This document shows, one piece after another, positions 47,799-58,969 of a stretch of DNA of 64,000 nt. The notes below the pieces were generated by a model, which searched no databases, was not told the DNA's origin, and worked only from the letters and a program-made list of their open reading frames with translations. Each line of letters begins with the position of its first letter. Positions within the stretch are counted from its first letter, which is position 1. Origin of the DNA: Azospirillum sp. TSO22-1 (GTDB lineage: Bacteria > Pseudomonadota > Alphaproteobacteria > Azospirillales > Azospirillaceae); NCBI RefSeq assembly GCF_003116015.1, contig NZ_LGQZ01000042.1, positions 1 to 64,000 of the forward strand, written 5' to 3'. A program made the position numbers and the translations under genes.

Positions 47799-48467
47799 TC
47801 AGCCTCCGTGCGCCCGCTGGTCCAAAAGGCGCGTGACATAGGGCAGGATGCCCTCGACGATCCGTTGTACGCCGGTGGCGTTCGGGTGGATGCCGTCCCC
47901 CTGGTTCAGGCGGGCGTCCGTCGCCACGCCATCAAGGAAAAAAGGGTAGAGCGGCACCCCGTACGCCTGCGCCAGCTCCGGGTAGATGGCATTGAAGCGG
48001 TCGACGTACGCCTTGCCGTACGTGCCCGACGCGTACATCCCGGCGAGCAGCACGGGAATCTTCCGCTCGCTGATCGTCTTGAGGATGGCGTCCAGGTTGG
48101 CGCGCGCCACGCCGGGGTCGATGCCGCGCAGCATGTCGTTGGCGCCCAGTTCGACGATCATGGCGTCCGGCCTGTCGCCCAGCGTCCAGTCCAACCGCGC
48201 CCGGCCGCCGGCCGTGGTGTCGCCGGACACGCCGGCGTTGACCACCGTCACGTCGTAGCCCTTGGCCTTCAGCGCCGTCTCCAGAACGACGGTGAAGCCC
48301 TGCTCCGGCGGCAGGCCGTAGCCGGCGGTCAGGCTGTCGCCCAGCGCCACCAGCCGCACCGGCGCCGCGTGCGCGGCTGCGCTCATCGACCACACCCCGA
48401 GGGCCAGCAGGCCGGCCAGCGCGGCGTTGAAAAGGCGGTATGCCATGCCATATGGCGGAAGTCCCAT
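47799..48467 (-). CDS. tesA: SGNH esterase / acyl-CoA thioesterase I (TesA-type)
   Basis: The 222-residue protein is a periplasmic GDSL/SGNH hydrolase. After a signal peptide ([20 protein letters not shown]) it has block [12 protein letters not shown] (nucleophile Ser), block [14 protein letters not shown], block [11 protein letters not shown] and block [10 protein letters not shown] (Asp and His). TesA hydrolyses acyl esters and thioesters. Start ATG 48467 has GGGGAACG just upstream; ATG 48446 lacks a binding site. The divergent tesA / ybbA-ybbP arrangement matches E. coli. Confidence 0.93.
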   Translation of the reverse strand: MGLPPYGMAYRLFNAALAGLLALGVWSMSAAAHAAPVRLVALGDSLTAGYGLPPEQGFTVVLETALKAKGYDVTVVNAGVSGDTTAGGRARLDWTLGDRPDAMIVELGANDMLRGIDPGVARANLDAILKTISERKIPVLLAGMYASGTYGKAYVDRFNAIYPELAQAYGVPLYPFFLDGVATDARLNQGDGIHPNATGVQRIVEGILPYVTRLLDQRAHGG

Positions 48468-48503
48468 TCGTTCCCCGTCCCGTATCCCGGTGAGACCCTT
48501 CGC

Positions 48504-49235
48504 ATGTCCCGACCCGATTCCGCGGCGTCTCCGATCGTCCAGCTCCAGGACGTCCACCTGAGATTGGACAGCGCCGCCGGACCCGTCAACATCCTGAGGG
48601 GCCTGGATCTCTCGGTCGGGCGCGGCGAACGGGTCGGCGTGGTCGGCCCGTCGGGCTCCGGCAAGTCCACCATGATGATGGTGATGGCGGGGCTGGAGCG
48701 CCCCAGCTCCGGCCGGATTTCGGTGGCGGGGCACGACCTCGGCACGCTCGACGAGGACCGGTTGGCGCGCTTCCGCCGCGACCATGTGGGCATCGTCTTC
48801 CAGGCTTTCCACCTCGTCCCCACCATGACCGCGCTGGAGAACGTGGCCATCCCGCTGGAGTTCGCCGGGGCGCCGGACGCCTTCGAACGCGCCCGCGCCG
48901 GGCTGGAGGCGGTCGGCCTCGCGCACCGGCTGACGCATTATCCTGGCCAGCTGTCGGGCGGCGAGCAGCAGCGCGTCGCCATCGCCCGCGCCTTCGTCGC
49001 CGAGCCGTCGCTGCTGCTGGCCGACGAGCCCACCGGCAACCTCGACCTCGACACCGGCGCCACCATCGTCGAGCTGTTGTTCGGGCTGGCCGAGCGGCGC
49101 GGCACCACGCTGGTGCTGATCACCCACGACTCGGCCTTGGCGCGGCGCTGCGACCGCACGGTGACGCTGCGCGACGGGCGCATCGCCGCGGATGAGCGGC
49201 GGATGCGCGAAGACCTGCGCGTGGCGGGGGAGTGA
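48504..49235 (+). CDS. ybbA: ABC transporter ATPase YbbA
   Basis: The 243-residue ATPase belongs to the MacB/LolD group. It has Walker [11 protein letters not shown]-loop [20 protein letters not shown], signature [14 protein letters not shown] and Walker [13 protein letters not shown]. It partners the permease encoded one base after its stop. YbbA-YbbP is often associated with TesA and lipid or toxin handling in the envelope; its cargo remains poorly defined. ATG 48504 is 36 bases from the divergent tesA start, so the two promoters overlap. Confidence 0.93.
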   Translation: MSRPDSAASPIVQLQDVHLRLDSAAGPVNILRGLDLSVGRGERVGVVGPSGSGKSTMMMVMAGLERPSSGRISVAGHDLGTLDEDRLARFRRDHVGIVFQAFHLVPTMTALENVAIPLEFAGAPDAFERARAGLEAVGLAHRLTHYPGQLSGGEQQRVAIARAFVAEPSLLLADEPTGNLDLDTGATIVELLFGLAERRGTTLVLITHDSALARRCDRTVTLRDGRIAADERRMREDLRVAGE

Positions 49236-49236
49236 G

Positions 49237-51750
49237 ATGCTCGCCTTCCGCCTCGCACTCCGCGAGCTGCGCAGCGGCTTGCAAGGATTCCGCATCTTCC
49301 TGGCCTGCCTGATGCTGGGCGTCGCGGCCATCGCCGCCGTGCAGTCGGTGTCCAGCGGCATCCTGACCGGCTTGCAGGAGGACGGGCGCGCCATCCTCGG
49401 CGGCGACGTCAGCGTCCGCCAGATCTACACCCCGCCGGACGGCGACGCGCTGGCCTTCCTGAAACGGTCCGGCCGCGTCTCCGAGTCGGCGGAGATGCGC
49501 GGCATGGCGCGCTCGCTGGACGAGCAGCGCTCCACCCTGGTCGAGCTGAAAGCGGTGGACGGCGCCTACCCGCTGTTCGGCACAGCCGAGCTGCGCGGCG
49601 GCAACGGCCTGCACGCCGCGCTCGTCCAGCGCAACGGCGTCTGGGGCGCGGTGGCCGAGGACACGCTGCTCGACCGGCTGGAGCTGAAGCCCGGCGACCG
49701 CCTGCGTCTCGGCGACGCCGAGATCGAGGTGCGCGCCGTACTGGCCCGCGAGCCGGACAAGGCCTCGTCCGGCGCCTTCGCGCTTGGCCCCCGGCTGATG
49801 GTCTCCACCGCCGCCCTGCCCGACACCGCGCTGCTGCAGCCCGGCAGCATCGTCTATTGGACCGAGAAAGTCGCCCTGGCCCCCGGCACCACCGCCAAGG
49901 CGTGGCAGGAGGATCTCGCCAAGCGCTTCCCCGACGCCGCGTGGCGGGTGCGCGACACCACCAACGCCTCGCCGCAGATCGAGCAGTTCATCGAGCGGAT
50001 GACGCTGTTCCTGACGCTGGTCGGCCTGACCGCGCTGCTGGTCGGCGGCGTGGGGGTGAGCAACGCCGTGCACGCCCACCTCGACGCCCGCGCCGAGACC
50101 ATCGCCACGCTGAAATGCGTCGGCGCGCCCGGCGCGCTGGTGTTCCGCACCTACCTGATCCAGGTGCTGCTGCTGGCGGCGCTGGGCATCGGTTTCGGCC
50201 TGATGATCGGCGGCGCCGCGCCGCTGCTGCTCGGCCGGCTGCTGGAGGGCGTGCTGCCGATCAACGCGCATTTCGGCGTCTACCCCGGCGCGCTGGCCGT
50301 CGCCGCGCTGTTCGGGCTGCTGACCGCGCTGACCTTCTCGCTGTGGCCGCTCGGCCGGGCGCGCGAGGTGCCGGCGGGGGCGCTGTTCCGCGACGTGATC
50401 GCGCCGTCCGGCGGCCGGCCGCGCTGGGTCTACGTGGCGGCGCTGGCGGCGTCGGCCACCGCGCTGGCGGCGCTGGCCATCGTCACCGCGGCGGACAAGC
50501 GCTTCGCGTGGTGGTTCGTCGGCGGCGCCGTCGCCACGCTGCTGGCCTTCCGGGGCGCGGCGTGGCTGGTCACCCGCGGCGCCGCGCGCGCCGGGCGGCC
50601 GAAGCGGCCGGGGCTGCGCCTGGCGCTCGCCAACCTGCACCGGCCCGGCAACCCGACGGCCAGCGTGGTGTTGTCGCTCGGCCTCGGGCTGACGGTGCTG
50701 GTCGCCATCGCGCTGGTCGAGGGCAACTTTGCCCGCCGCATCAACGATGTCATCCCCAAGGATGCGCCCAGCTTCTTCTTCGTCGACGTGCAGCCCGACC
50801 AGTTCGACGCCTTCAGGCAGACCGTGCTGTCGATCCCCGGCACGCACGGCTTCGAGGCGGTGCCGAGCCTGCGTGGCCGCCTCGCCACGGTGAACGGCGA
50901 GGAGGCGGAGAAGGCGCTCAAGAACCCGGAGAAGGGCTGGGTCATCCGCAACGAGCGCGGCATCACCTATTCGGCCGCCCCGCCGCGCAACGGCGAGATC
51001 GTCGCCGGCTCCTGGTGGCCGGAGGACTACCGCGGGCCGCCGCTGCTCTCCATCCACAAGGACGTGGCGGAGGCGTTCGGCATCGGCGTCGGCGACCGGC
51101 TGGGCCTGTCGATCCTCGGCCGCGTCATCGAGGCGAAGGTGGCGAACGTGCGCGCCGCCGACTTCTCGACCATGTCCATCAACTTCGCGCTGGTGCTGTC
51201 GCCGGGCGTGCTGGAGTCCGCTCCGCAGACTTGGATCGCCACCGTCCGCGCGCCCGTCGACGTGGAGCCGGCGGTGCAGCGCGCGGTGCTCAAGCGCTTC
51301 CCCAACATCACCAGCGTGCGCATCAAGGACGCGCTGGAGACGGTGGCCGGCATGCTGGGCAACATCGGCCTCGCGGTGCGGCTGACCGCGGCGATCACGC
51401 TGATCGCCGGCACGCTGGTGCTGGCCGGCGCGGTGGCGGCCGGGCACCGGCGGCGGGTCTACGATTCGGTGGTGCTGAAGGTGCTGGGGGCGACGCGGAA
51501 GGACGTGCTGGGCGCCTTCCTGATGGAATACGGCCTTCTGGGGCTGGTCACCGCGCTGATCTCCGGTGTCATCGGCACCATCACGGCGTGGGCCATCCTG
51601 ACGCGGCTGATGCGCTGGGACTGGACCTTCCTGCCCTCGGCCGTGCTGTGGACGGCGGCGCTGTGCACGGCGATCACGCTGGTCTTCGGCTTCCTGGGCA
51701 CGTGGCGGGCGCTCGGCCAGCCAGCGGCGCCGCTGCTGCGCAACGAGTAG
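49237..51750 (+). CDS. ybbP: FtsX-like ABC permease YbbP
   Basis: The 837-residue protein has an N-terminal TM helix, a large periplasmic domain, two FtsX-like blocks of three to four TM helices each (about 265-400 and 720-830, for example IERMTLFLTLVGLTALLVGG and TAAITLIAGTLVLAGAVAAG) and a second periplasmic domain between. This is the MacB-type mechanotransmission layout doubled, as in YbbP. It probably uses ATP hydrolysis by YbbA to move substrates in the periplasm. ATG 49237 is one base after the ybbA stop, so the two are coupled. Confidence 0.92.
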   Translation: MLAFRLALRELRSGLQGFRIFLACLMLGVAAIAAVQSVSSGILTGLQEDGRAILGGDVSVRQIYTPPDGDALAFLKRSGRVSESAEMRGMARSLDEQRSTLVELKAVDGAYPLFGTAELRGGNGLHAALVQRNGVWGAVAEDTLLDRLELKPGDRLRLGDAEIEVRAVLAREPDKASSGAFALGPRLMVSTAALPDTALLQPGSIVYWTEKVALAPGTTAKAWQEDLAKRFPDAAWRVRDTTNASPQIEQFIERMTLFLTLVGLTALLVGGVGVSNAVHAHLDARAETIATLKCVGAPGALVFRTYLIQVLLLAALGIGFGLMIGGAAPLLLGRLLEGVLPINAHFGVYPGALAVAALFGLLTALTFSLWPLGRAREVPAGALFRDVIAPSGGRPRWVYVAALAASATALAALAIVTAADKRFAWWFVGGAVATLLAFRGAAWLVTRGAARAGRPKRPGLRLALANLHRPGNPTASVVLSLGLGLTVLVAIALVEGNFARRINDVIPKDAPSFFFVDVQPDQFDAFRQTVLSIPGTHGFEAVPSLRGRLATVNGEEAEKALKNPEKGWVIRNERGITYSAAPPRNGEIVAGSWWPEDYRGPPLLSIHKDVAEAFGIGVGDRLGLSILGRVIEAKVANVRAADFSTMSINFALVLSPGVLESAPQTWIATVRAPVDVEPAVQRAVLKRFPNITSVRIKDALETVAGMLGNIGLAVRLTAAITLIAGTLVLAGAVAAGHRRRVYDSVVLKVLGATRKDVLGAFLMEYGLLGLVTALISGVIGTITAWAILTRLMRWDWTFLPSAVLWTAALCTAITLVFGFLGTWRALGQPAAPLLRNE

Positions 51751-51882
51751 CGGCGCTTGCATGACAGTGGCATGAAGCTTCGTTCATGAAGCCCGGGCCG
51801 CCCGACGGACATCTTGAACGAAGCGGTGGACTCCACGATATGCTACGATGTCGAGACCAACATCGCTTCTGAGGAAACCACA

Positions 51883-52608
51883 ATGGCTGACCCGATTTTC
51901 CAGCGCTACGACACCGCCGCGGGCCGGGCGTTCGATCGGGGCTACTTCGACGAAGGCCTGCGCCAGCACATGCTGCGCGTCTACAACTACATGGGCGGCG
52001 GCCTGATCGTGACCGGCCTGGTCGCGCTCTTCGTCGCGTCCAGCCCGGCGATGCTGCAGGCCATCTTCGGCACCCCGCTGAAGTGGGTGGTCATGCTGGC
52101 GCCGCTGGCCTTCGTGATGGTGCTGTCGTTCGGCATCAACCGGCTGTCGTTCGCGGCGGCCCAGGGCGTGTTCTGGGCCTACTGCGCCGCCATGGGCCTG
52201 TCGATGGCGTCGATCTTCCTGGTGTTCACCGGGGCGTCGATCGCGCTGACCTTCTTCGTCACCGCCGCGACCTTCCTGGCGATGAGCCTGTGGGGCTACA
52301 CCACCAAGCGTGACCTGTCCGGCATGGGCAGCTTCCTGGTGATGGGCCTGATCGGCATCCTGATCGCCAGCCTGGTCAACATCTTCTTCGCCTCGAGCGC
52401 GCTGCAGTTCGCGATCTCGGTGATCGGCGTGCTGATCTTCACCGGCCTGACCGCCTACGACACGCAGGCGATCAAGGAGAGCTACGCCGAGGGCTATGAC
52501 CGCGAGAGCGGCGGCAAGCTGGCCCTGATGGGCGCGCTGACGCTGTACCTGGACTTCATCAACCTGTTCCAGTTCATGCTGTCGTTCCTGGGCCAGCGCG
52601 ACGAGTAA
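51883..52608 (+). CDS. Bax inhibitor-1 / YccA family membrane protein
   Basis: The 241-residue protein has seven predicted TM helices and the BI-1 pattern: a cytosolic start (RYDTAAGRAFDRGYFDEGLR), NYMGGGLIVTGLVALFVAS, LMGALTLYLDFINLFQFMLS near the end and a Tyr-Asp-Thr-Gln-Ala motif in GLTAYDTQAIKESY. The bacterial members YbhL and YccA modulate FtsH or pass calcium; no specific role can be claimed here. ATG 51883 has GAGGAAACC. A strong terminator follows at 52628, so it is monocistronic. Confidence 0.92.
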   Translation: MADPIFQRYDTAAGRAFDRGYFDEGLRQHMLRVYNYMGGGLIVTGLVALFVASSPAMLQAIFGTPLKWVVMLAPLAFVMVLSFGINRLSFAAAQGVFWAYCAAMGLSMASIFLVFTGASIALTFFVTAATFLAMSLWGYTTKRDLSGMGSFLVMGLIGILIASLVNIFFASSALQFAISVIGVLIFTGLTAYDTQAIKESYAEGYDRESGGKLALMGALTLYLDFINLFQFMLSFLGQRDE

Positions 52609-52627
52609 GCGGCGAAACGCTCGAACC

Positions 52628-52663
52628 AACCGCCCGGGGCCATCCCCCGGGCGGTTTTCGTTT
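52628..52663 (+). terminator. Intrinsic terminator of the BI-1 family gene
   Basis: AACCGCCCGGGG and CCCCGGGCGGTT form a 12-bp perfect stem around CCATC, followed by TTCGTTT. It starts 19 bases after the stop codon. Confidence 0.9.
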
Positions 52664-52691
52664 GGGCGCAAAGCGCCAATGCGCTTCCATT

Positions 52692-52920
52692 CCGTCATGG
52701 CCGGGCTTGTCCCCATGGGCGCCAAGTTAAGTCCTCGTACGTCGCTCCAGATACTTTTCCTGACCGTCATCCCCGCGAAAGCGGGGATCCATAACCCGCA
52801 AAGCAAGAGGCTGTGGAACGTATGGATCCCCGCCTTCGCGGGGATGACGGCCAAAAGGGTGCAGGAGGTGGTAACAGGTACCTAAGTTAGCACCCATGGG
52901 GACAAGCCCGGCCATGACGG
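52692..52920. repeat. Outer 28-bp inverted repeat enclosing a REPIN
   Basis: CCGTCATGGCCGGGCTTGTC plus CCCATGGG (52692-52719) is repeated inverted and without mismatch at 52893-52920. Outside this core the match continues imperfectly (GCGCCAAGTTAA against the complement of CTAAGTTAGCA). The 229-bp unit contains the complete family A copy 4 (52765-52850) between its arms. It has no coding capacity. Confidence 0.85.
52765..52850. repeat. Family A REPIN-like element, copy 4, nested
   Basis: The left arm 52765-52791 has one change in the hairpin loop (GCGAAAGCG instead of GCGAAGGCG); the right arm is 52823-52850. It sits inside the inverted repeat 52692-52920, so it probably landed in that older element. 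Confidence 0.85.
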
Positions 52921-52956
52921 CAAACAAGGCATCCGCACGGCGCAGGAAATAGCGCC

Positions 52957-54141
52957 CTACTGCGCCGCGTCCGCCATCTCGACCGCCACGATGCGGTCCT
53001 TGCCGGCCTGCTTGGCGAGGTACATGCGGTGGTCGGCGAGGTCGACCATTCGCTCCCAGTCCTCGGGGCGGTCGGCCATGTACTCGGCGATGCCGATGCT
53101 GGCGGTCTGCGGGCTGCCGTCCGGCCGATTGCCGAATCCCAGCGAGCGCAGCCGCTCGGCCGCCGCCCGCGCACCCTCGCGCGCGGTGTTGGGCATCACC
53201 AGCAGGAATTCCTCGCCGCCCCAACGCACCAGGATGTCGCTCTGCCGCAGCATGCCGCGGATGGCGTCGGCGGCGTTGCGCAGCACCCGGTCGCCCTCGT
53301 CGTGGCCGTAGCGGTCGTTGACCTTCTTGAAGTCGTCGAGATCGACGAACACCAGCGCCAGCGGGTGCTCGCTGCGCTGGGCGTGGGCGAACTGCAGGCG
53401 CAGCAGCTCCTCGCCGATGCGCCGGCCGAAGGCGCCGGTCATGCCGTCGTGCGAGGCCTGGTCGACCAGCGCCATCATGAAATGCAGCTGGCTCATCGCC
53501 GCCAGCGCCGCCACCACGGTGATCAGCAGCAGCAGCCACAAGGCGCCGACATAGCTGGGGAACGGGAAGACCAGCGAGCCGTAGAGCCCCGCCGCCAGAT
53601 GCGCCGACAACAGCGGCAGCGCGAACACCAGCCCCTCGATGGCGGTCAGCGGGAAGACGCTCAAGCCCGCCACCATGACGAAGGGCAGGAACGCATAGCC
53701 CGCCCCGACCGCGGCGGCGACGCCGACGATCTCCTGCTGGTTCAGCATGGGGTGGGAGAGCAGGAAGAACACCGTCGGCACCGCCAGCAGCAGCGCCAGC
53801 CCGCGCCACGCCGAGCCGATGTCGTCGCTGATCCGGTAGCCGAGCGCCAGCGCGCCGAACGCCGCGCTGGCGACGATGCGCAACAGGGCCAGCCAGCCCC
53901 ACAGCGGCCACTGGAAGATGACGACGTCGATGCCGATCCACAGCGGCGTCAGCACGGCGAACGCCGCCGCCACCATGCGCACGCGGGAATGGATGAGGAC
54001 GGCCCGGCGCCGCTGGATGATCGGCGTGTGGCCACCGGGGTGCACCAGGTCGCGCAGCTGCTCGAGGGACAGATCACCGCTCACGGCCTGGAACGCCTTT
54101 TCCGCAAAGCGTCTGAGGAGATTCGAGGCCCCTGGATACAC
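52957..54141 (-). CDS. Membrane-bound GGDEF diguanylate cyclase
   Basis: The 394-residue protein has six predicted TM helices (about 55-215) and a C-terminal GGDEF domain (about 225-390) with DGMTGAFGRR, FVDLDDFKKVNDRYGHDEGD and the active-site motif GGEEF in VRWGGEEFLLVM. GGEEF is an active signature. No RXXD inhibitory site lies at the usual place five residues before GGEEF (LVRW). It should make cyclic di-GMP. The membrane part is of the unassigned 6-TM type. The GTG start 54141 has a strong GGGAGGGAGG. The degenerate EAL protein at 21926 could be a listener. Confidence 0.92.
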   Translation of the reverse strand: MYPGASNLLRRFAEKAFQAVSGDLSLEQLRDLVHPGGHTPIIQRRRAVLIHSRVRMVAAAFAVLTPLWIGIDVVIFQWPLWGWLALLRIVASAAFGALALGYRISDDIGSAWRGLALLLAVPTVFFLLSHPMLNQQEIVGVAAAVGAGYAFLPFVMVAGLSVFPLTAIEGLVFALPLLSAHLAAGLYGSLVFPFPSYVGALWLLLLITVVAALAAMSQLHFMMALVDQASHDGMTGAFGRRIGEELLRLQFAHAQRSEHPLALVFVDLDDFKKVNDRYGHDEGDRVLRNAADAIRGMLRQSDILVRWGGEEFLLVMPNTAREGARAAAERLRSLGFGNRPDGSPQTASIGIAEYMADRPEDWERMVDLADHRMYLAKQAGKDRIVAVEMADAAQ

Positions 54142-54321
54142 GCGATCCTCCCTCCCGGCAACTTACTTCGCTGTGTAATCTTCGGCACGCGGGCGAAGAC
54201 GGCCCGGCCCCGTGGAGCGTGCACGAACGGCCCGATAACTCCTCTTACAATGAGCACCCGTCAAGGCGTCAGTGGTAGGACCGGCTGCGACGCGATGACA
54301 CGACGAAAGGCGCAGACAAAG

Positions 54322-54351
54322 AAAAACGGGAGGGCAACCGCCCTCCCGTTT
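54322..54351 (-). terminator. Intrinsic terminator of dnaJ
   Basis: On the minus strand AAACGGGAGGGC, loop GGTT, GCCCTCCCGTTT forms a 12-bp perfect stem followed by TTCTTTG. It lies 29 bases after the dnaJ stop. Confidence 0.92.
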
Positions 54352-54379
54352 CGTTCCACAGCGGACCCGAAGCCGCGTG

Positions 54380-55537
54380 CTACTCCTTCAAGTCCTCCCA
54401 CAGCTCCTTCACCTTGGCGAAGAAGCCCTCGGACTGCGGGTTGGTGCCGCCGTCCTTGCCGCCGGCCTTCTCGAACTCGCGCAGCAGTTCCTGCTGGCGC
54501 TTGGTCAGGTTCATCGGCGTCTCGACCATCGCCTGGATGAACATGTCGCCGCGGTGCGGGCTGCGCAGCACCGACATGCCCTTGCCCTTCAGGCGGAACT
54601 GGTGGCCCGACTGGGTGCCGGCCGGCACCGTGATCTTGGCCTTGGTGCCGTCGATGGTCGGCACCTCCACCGCGCCGCCCAGCGCCGCCGTCACCATCGG
54701 GATCGGCACCCGGCAGTGGATGTTGGCGCCGTCGCGCTGGAACAGCGGGTGCGGTGCTATGGCCAGGAAAATGTAGAGGTCGCCCGGCGGCGACCCGCGC
54801 AGGCCCGCCTCGCCCTCACCCGCCAAGCGGATGCGGGTGCCGTCCTCGACGCCGGCCGGGATGTTGACCTGGAGGGTCTTCTCCTTGCGCTGGCGACCGG
54901 CGCCGCCGCAGCTCTTGCAGGCGTCCTTGATGATGCGGCCCTGGCCGTGGCAGGCCGGGCAGGTGCGCTCGATGGTGAAGAAGCCCTGCTGCGCGCGCAC
55001 CTTGCCGTGGCCGGCGCAGGTCGGGCAGGTGATCGGCTGCGTGCCGGCCGCGGCGCCGGTGCCGCTGCAGCTCTCGCACGCCACCGAGGTCGGCACCCGG
55101 ACCGTGGCCTGCGAGCCCTTGAAGGCTTCCTCCAGGCCGATCTCCAGGTTGTAGCGCAGATCCTGGCCGCGGCCGGAGCCGCCGCCGCCCTGGCGACGCC
55201 CACCGCCCATGAACTCGCCGAACATCTCGTCGAAGATGTCGGCGAAGCCGCCGCCGCCGAAGTCGAACCCGCCGCCGCCGAAGCCGCCGCCCGGGGCGCC
55301 CCGGCCGCCGTTCTCGAACGCCTGATGGCCGAAGCGGTCGTAGGCCGCGCGCTTCTGCTCGTCCTTGAGGACGTCGTAGGCCTCGTTGATTTCCTTGAAT
55401 TTATGCTCGGCTTCGTCGTTCCCGGGATTGCGGTCCGGGTGGTACTGCATCGCCAGCTTGCGGTACGCCTTCTTGAGATCGTCCGCGCTGGCGGTTTTCG
55501 CCACGCCGAGGAGTTCGTAATAGTCCTGTTTCGCCAT
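54380..55537 (-). CDS. dnaJ: Co-chaperone DnaJ
   Basis: DnaJ delivers substrates to DnaK and triggers its ATPase. The 385-residue protein has the J domain (1-70) with the HPD motif in [10 protein letters not shown], a Gly/Phe-rich linker ([16 protein letters not shown]), and four zinc repeats [24 protein letters not shown] and CKSCGGAG (about 145-215). The C-terminal substrate-binding domains follow. It is 112 bases downstream of dnaK on the same strand, separated by a strong hairpin, so dnaJ level may be reduced relative to dnaK. Confidence 0.98.
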   Translation of the reverse strand: MAKQDYYELLGVAKTASADDLKKAYRKLAMQYHPDRNPGNDEAEHKFKEINEAYDVLKDEQKRAAYDRFGHQAFENGGRGAPGGGFGGGGFDFGGGGFADIFDEMFGEFMGGGRRQGGGGSGRGQDLRYNLEIGLEEAFKGSQATVRVPTSVACESCSGTGAAAGTQPITCPTCAGHGKVRAQQGFFTIERTCPACHGQGRIIKDACKSCGGAGRQRKEKTLQVNIPAGVEDGTRIRLAGEGEAGLRGSPPGDLYIFLAIAPHPLFQRDGANIHCRVPIPMVTAALGGAVEVPTIDGTKAKITVPAGTQSGHQFRLKGKGMSVLRSPHRGDMFIQAMVETPMNLTKRQQELLREFEKAGGKDGGTNPQSEGFFAKVKELWEDLKE

Positions 55538-55576
55538 GGAAGCCCCGAGCGCCTCGCGTTAGCCCCAAAACACCGT

Positions 55577-55613
55577 TCCGGCCCGCCCCCGGAACTTCGG
55601 GCGGCGGGCCGGA
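55577..55613 (-). other. Strong hairpin between dnaK and dnaJ
   Basis: TCCGGCCCGCC (55577-55587 on plus) and GGCGGGCCGGA (55603-55613) form an 11-bp perfect stem, with an inner CCCG/CGGG pair. On the minus strand it is followed by ACGGTGTTTTGGGG. It may be a leaky terminator or processing site that lowers dnaJ relative to dnaK. Confidence 0.6.
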
Positions 55614-55649
55614 CGGTATAGCACGAGTCCGGTCGGACCCGGGCGTGAC

Positions 55650-57587
<1,938 letters not shown>

Positions 57588-57700
57588 GTCTAAACCTCTG
57601 TTTTCCGGCAGATCGGCGGCGGCCCAGTGAACCGGCACCGCCGTGATCCCCATTCGGTTCGGTTGGAACGTGTCGGGGTGAAACGCGACTGTCGCCGGAG

Positions 57701-57729
57701 ATATAGGCAGGTGCGCCACGGCGTGCAAC
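57701..57729 (-). promoter_or_regulatory. RpoH-type promoter of dnaK
   Basis: On the minus strand GTTG (57729-57726) and CCTATAT (57707-57701) are 18 bases apart. This fits the alphaproteobacterial heat-shock consensus CTTG-N17/18-CYTATNT with one mismatch. Its start would give a leader of about 105 bases before the dnaK ATG. The remainder of 57588-57950 shows nothing else recognisable. Confidence 0.6.
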
Positions 57730-57952
57730 GCCCGCCGCGCTTCCGGACGAGGAAGATTGCAGCGGGATTGCGCGAAGATGACGCAGCCCCTCGCTCCATT
57801 CCGGTGGGAAACCCAGCATCCACGCGGGCCAAGAGAATCCCGCCGCATACAGTGATATGTTTCGTATACGCCGCCTCCGGCAACAGCTCTTACCGGGGCG
57901 CGAAGCACTCGCACAGTAGCGCAACCAGGAAAGTTCGGACAATATGTCGCCG

Positions 57953-58028
57953 TTAACCTCCTGTTAATAGTAATCAGCGGCGTTTGCGCGATTCCACCGA
58001 TCGAAGACGCGCGTTAACTGCTTATTGA
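57953..58028 (+). promoter_or_regulatory. CtrA-like boxes upstream of the 67-residue ORF
   Basis: TTAA-N7-TTAA at 57953-57967 is an exact match to the CtrA full-site consensus, and TTAA-N7-TTGA at 58014-58028 has one mismatch. CtrA is the conserved alphaproteobacterial response regulator controlling cell cycle or motility genes. The boxes lie 110-230 bases before the small ORF at 58180. Confidence 0.5.
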
Positions 58029-58029
58029 C

Positions 58030-58063
58030 GCAAGATTCGACTGTTTGTCGCAAGATTCATCTG
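58030..58063. repeat. Two 14-bp direct repeats 20 bp apart
   Basis: GCAAGATTCGACTG (58030-58043) and GCAAGATTCATCTG (58050-58063) differ at two bases and are spaced exactly 20 bp, about two helical turns. They follow the CtrA-like boxes directly. A dimeric regulator bound to one DNA face is a possible reading. Confidence 0.6.
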
Positions 58064-58179
58064 GTGAAGCCAGCGTGCATTTATGTTATATGCTGTAGCA
58101 ACGCGGCGCCGGTCCTTGCGAAAGAAGGTTGCCGCCGATGAACAGTATCCTGGCAGATAACCTGTTGAAGGGTGATCCA

Positions 58180-58383
58180 ATGTTCGAAGACCGGCGCGGC
58201 GTGGCGCTTGCCATCAAATCCTGCCTCGACAGCCTGAAGGACGACGCCGCGCGCTGCGATCTCGACGATCTGGCCCGCTTCATAGGGCTGGCCGCCATGG
58301 CCGCCGAGGAGGCGGCGATCGAGGCCGACCCCAAGGCCATGCAGCTCAAGGCCCTGATGGCCGGCGGCGTCGGCCACTGCTGA
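58180..58383 (+). CDS. Small helical protein, 67 residues
   Basis: The product MFEDRRGVALAIKSCLDSLK continues with DLDDLARFIGLAAMAAEEAA and ends MAGGVGHC. It looks mainly alpha-helical, with two Cys inside and one at the C-terminus. ATG 58180 is chosen because AAGGGTGATCC lies just upstream; ATG 58138 would add 14 residues. I do not recognise a family. Two CtrA-like boxes and a pair of direct repeats lie upstream, so it may be tightly regulated. A gene-free 590-bp region separates it from dnaK. Confidence 0.6.
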   Translation: MFEDRRGVALAIKSCLDSLKDDAARCDLDDLARFIGLAAMAAEEAAIEADPKAMQLKALMAGGVGHC

Positions 58384-58413
58384 TCCGGCGGCGGGGGCTG
58401 TAACGCCCCCGCG

Positions 58414-58896
58414 CTACAGCAGCTCCGCGGCCCGGATCGCCGCGTCGAGCCCGGCAAGGTTCGAGACGTGCGGCTCCTGCCCGTCGAACAGCGCCGGCAC
58501 CGTGTAGCTGAACATCGCCACCCGCACCCGCCCGTCGCGGACGCGGCCGAGCAACCAAAAATAGTGGCTCTCGGCGCGGCCGTCCTCCTCCGTCGCCATC
58601 GCCGCCAGGGCGAGGCGGGCGCCGTCCTCCCGCTCCTCGACGCTGCGGTCGCTGACCCGGGCGTCGTCGGGGCGCACGAAGCGCAACGCCATCTCGTGCA
58701 GCACCGCCTCCGCCGGTTCGCCGGGGCGCGGGGCACGCTCGTCGACCAGCACGTGGAACGTGCCGCCGCCGGAGTCGTTGGGATCGAAGGCCAGCACCTC
58801 GATCCCCTCGCGGTCCTCGGACGACACCGTCCAGCCCATCGGCACGCGGAAGCGCACCGTGCCGGCCCACTCCACCGCCTTCCAATCCTCGTTCAT
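58414..58896 (-). CDS. Uncharacterised 160-residue protein
   Basis: The protein begins MNEDWKAVEWAGTVRFRVPM with strands GWTVSSEDREGIEVLAFDPN, then DGRVRVAMFSYTVPALFDGQ and a C-terminal helix NLAGLDAAIRAAELL. There is no signal peptide. The alternation resembles the PsbP/DcrB/DUF1795 fold, which often binds lipid or stress signals, but this is a weak likeness. It is convergent with the small ORF at 58180 and divergent from the DUF1848 gene. Function unknown. Confidence 0.7.
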   Translation of the reverse strand: MNEDWKAVEWAGTVRFRVPMGWTVSSEDREGIEVLAFDPNDSGGGTFHVLVDERAPRPGEPAEAVLHEMALRFVRPDDARVSDRSVEEREDGARLALAAMATEEDGRAESHYFWLLGRVRDGRVRVAMFSYTVPALFDGQEPHVSNLAGLDAAIRAAELL

Positions 58897-58969
58897 CGCT
58901 TCCTCCGCGCTGGGGCGCCCTTGATAGCCGGCCCTTGATAGCCGGTGGGCGGCGGCCCATGAAAGCGGG

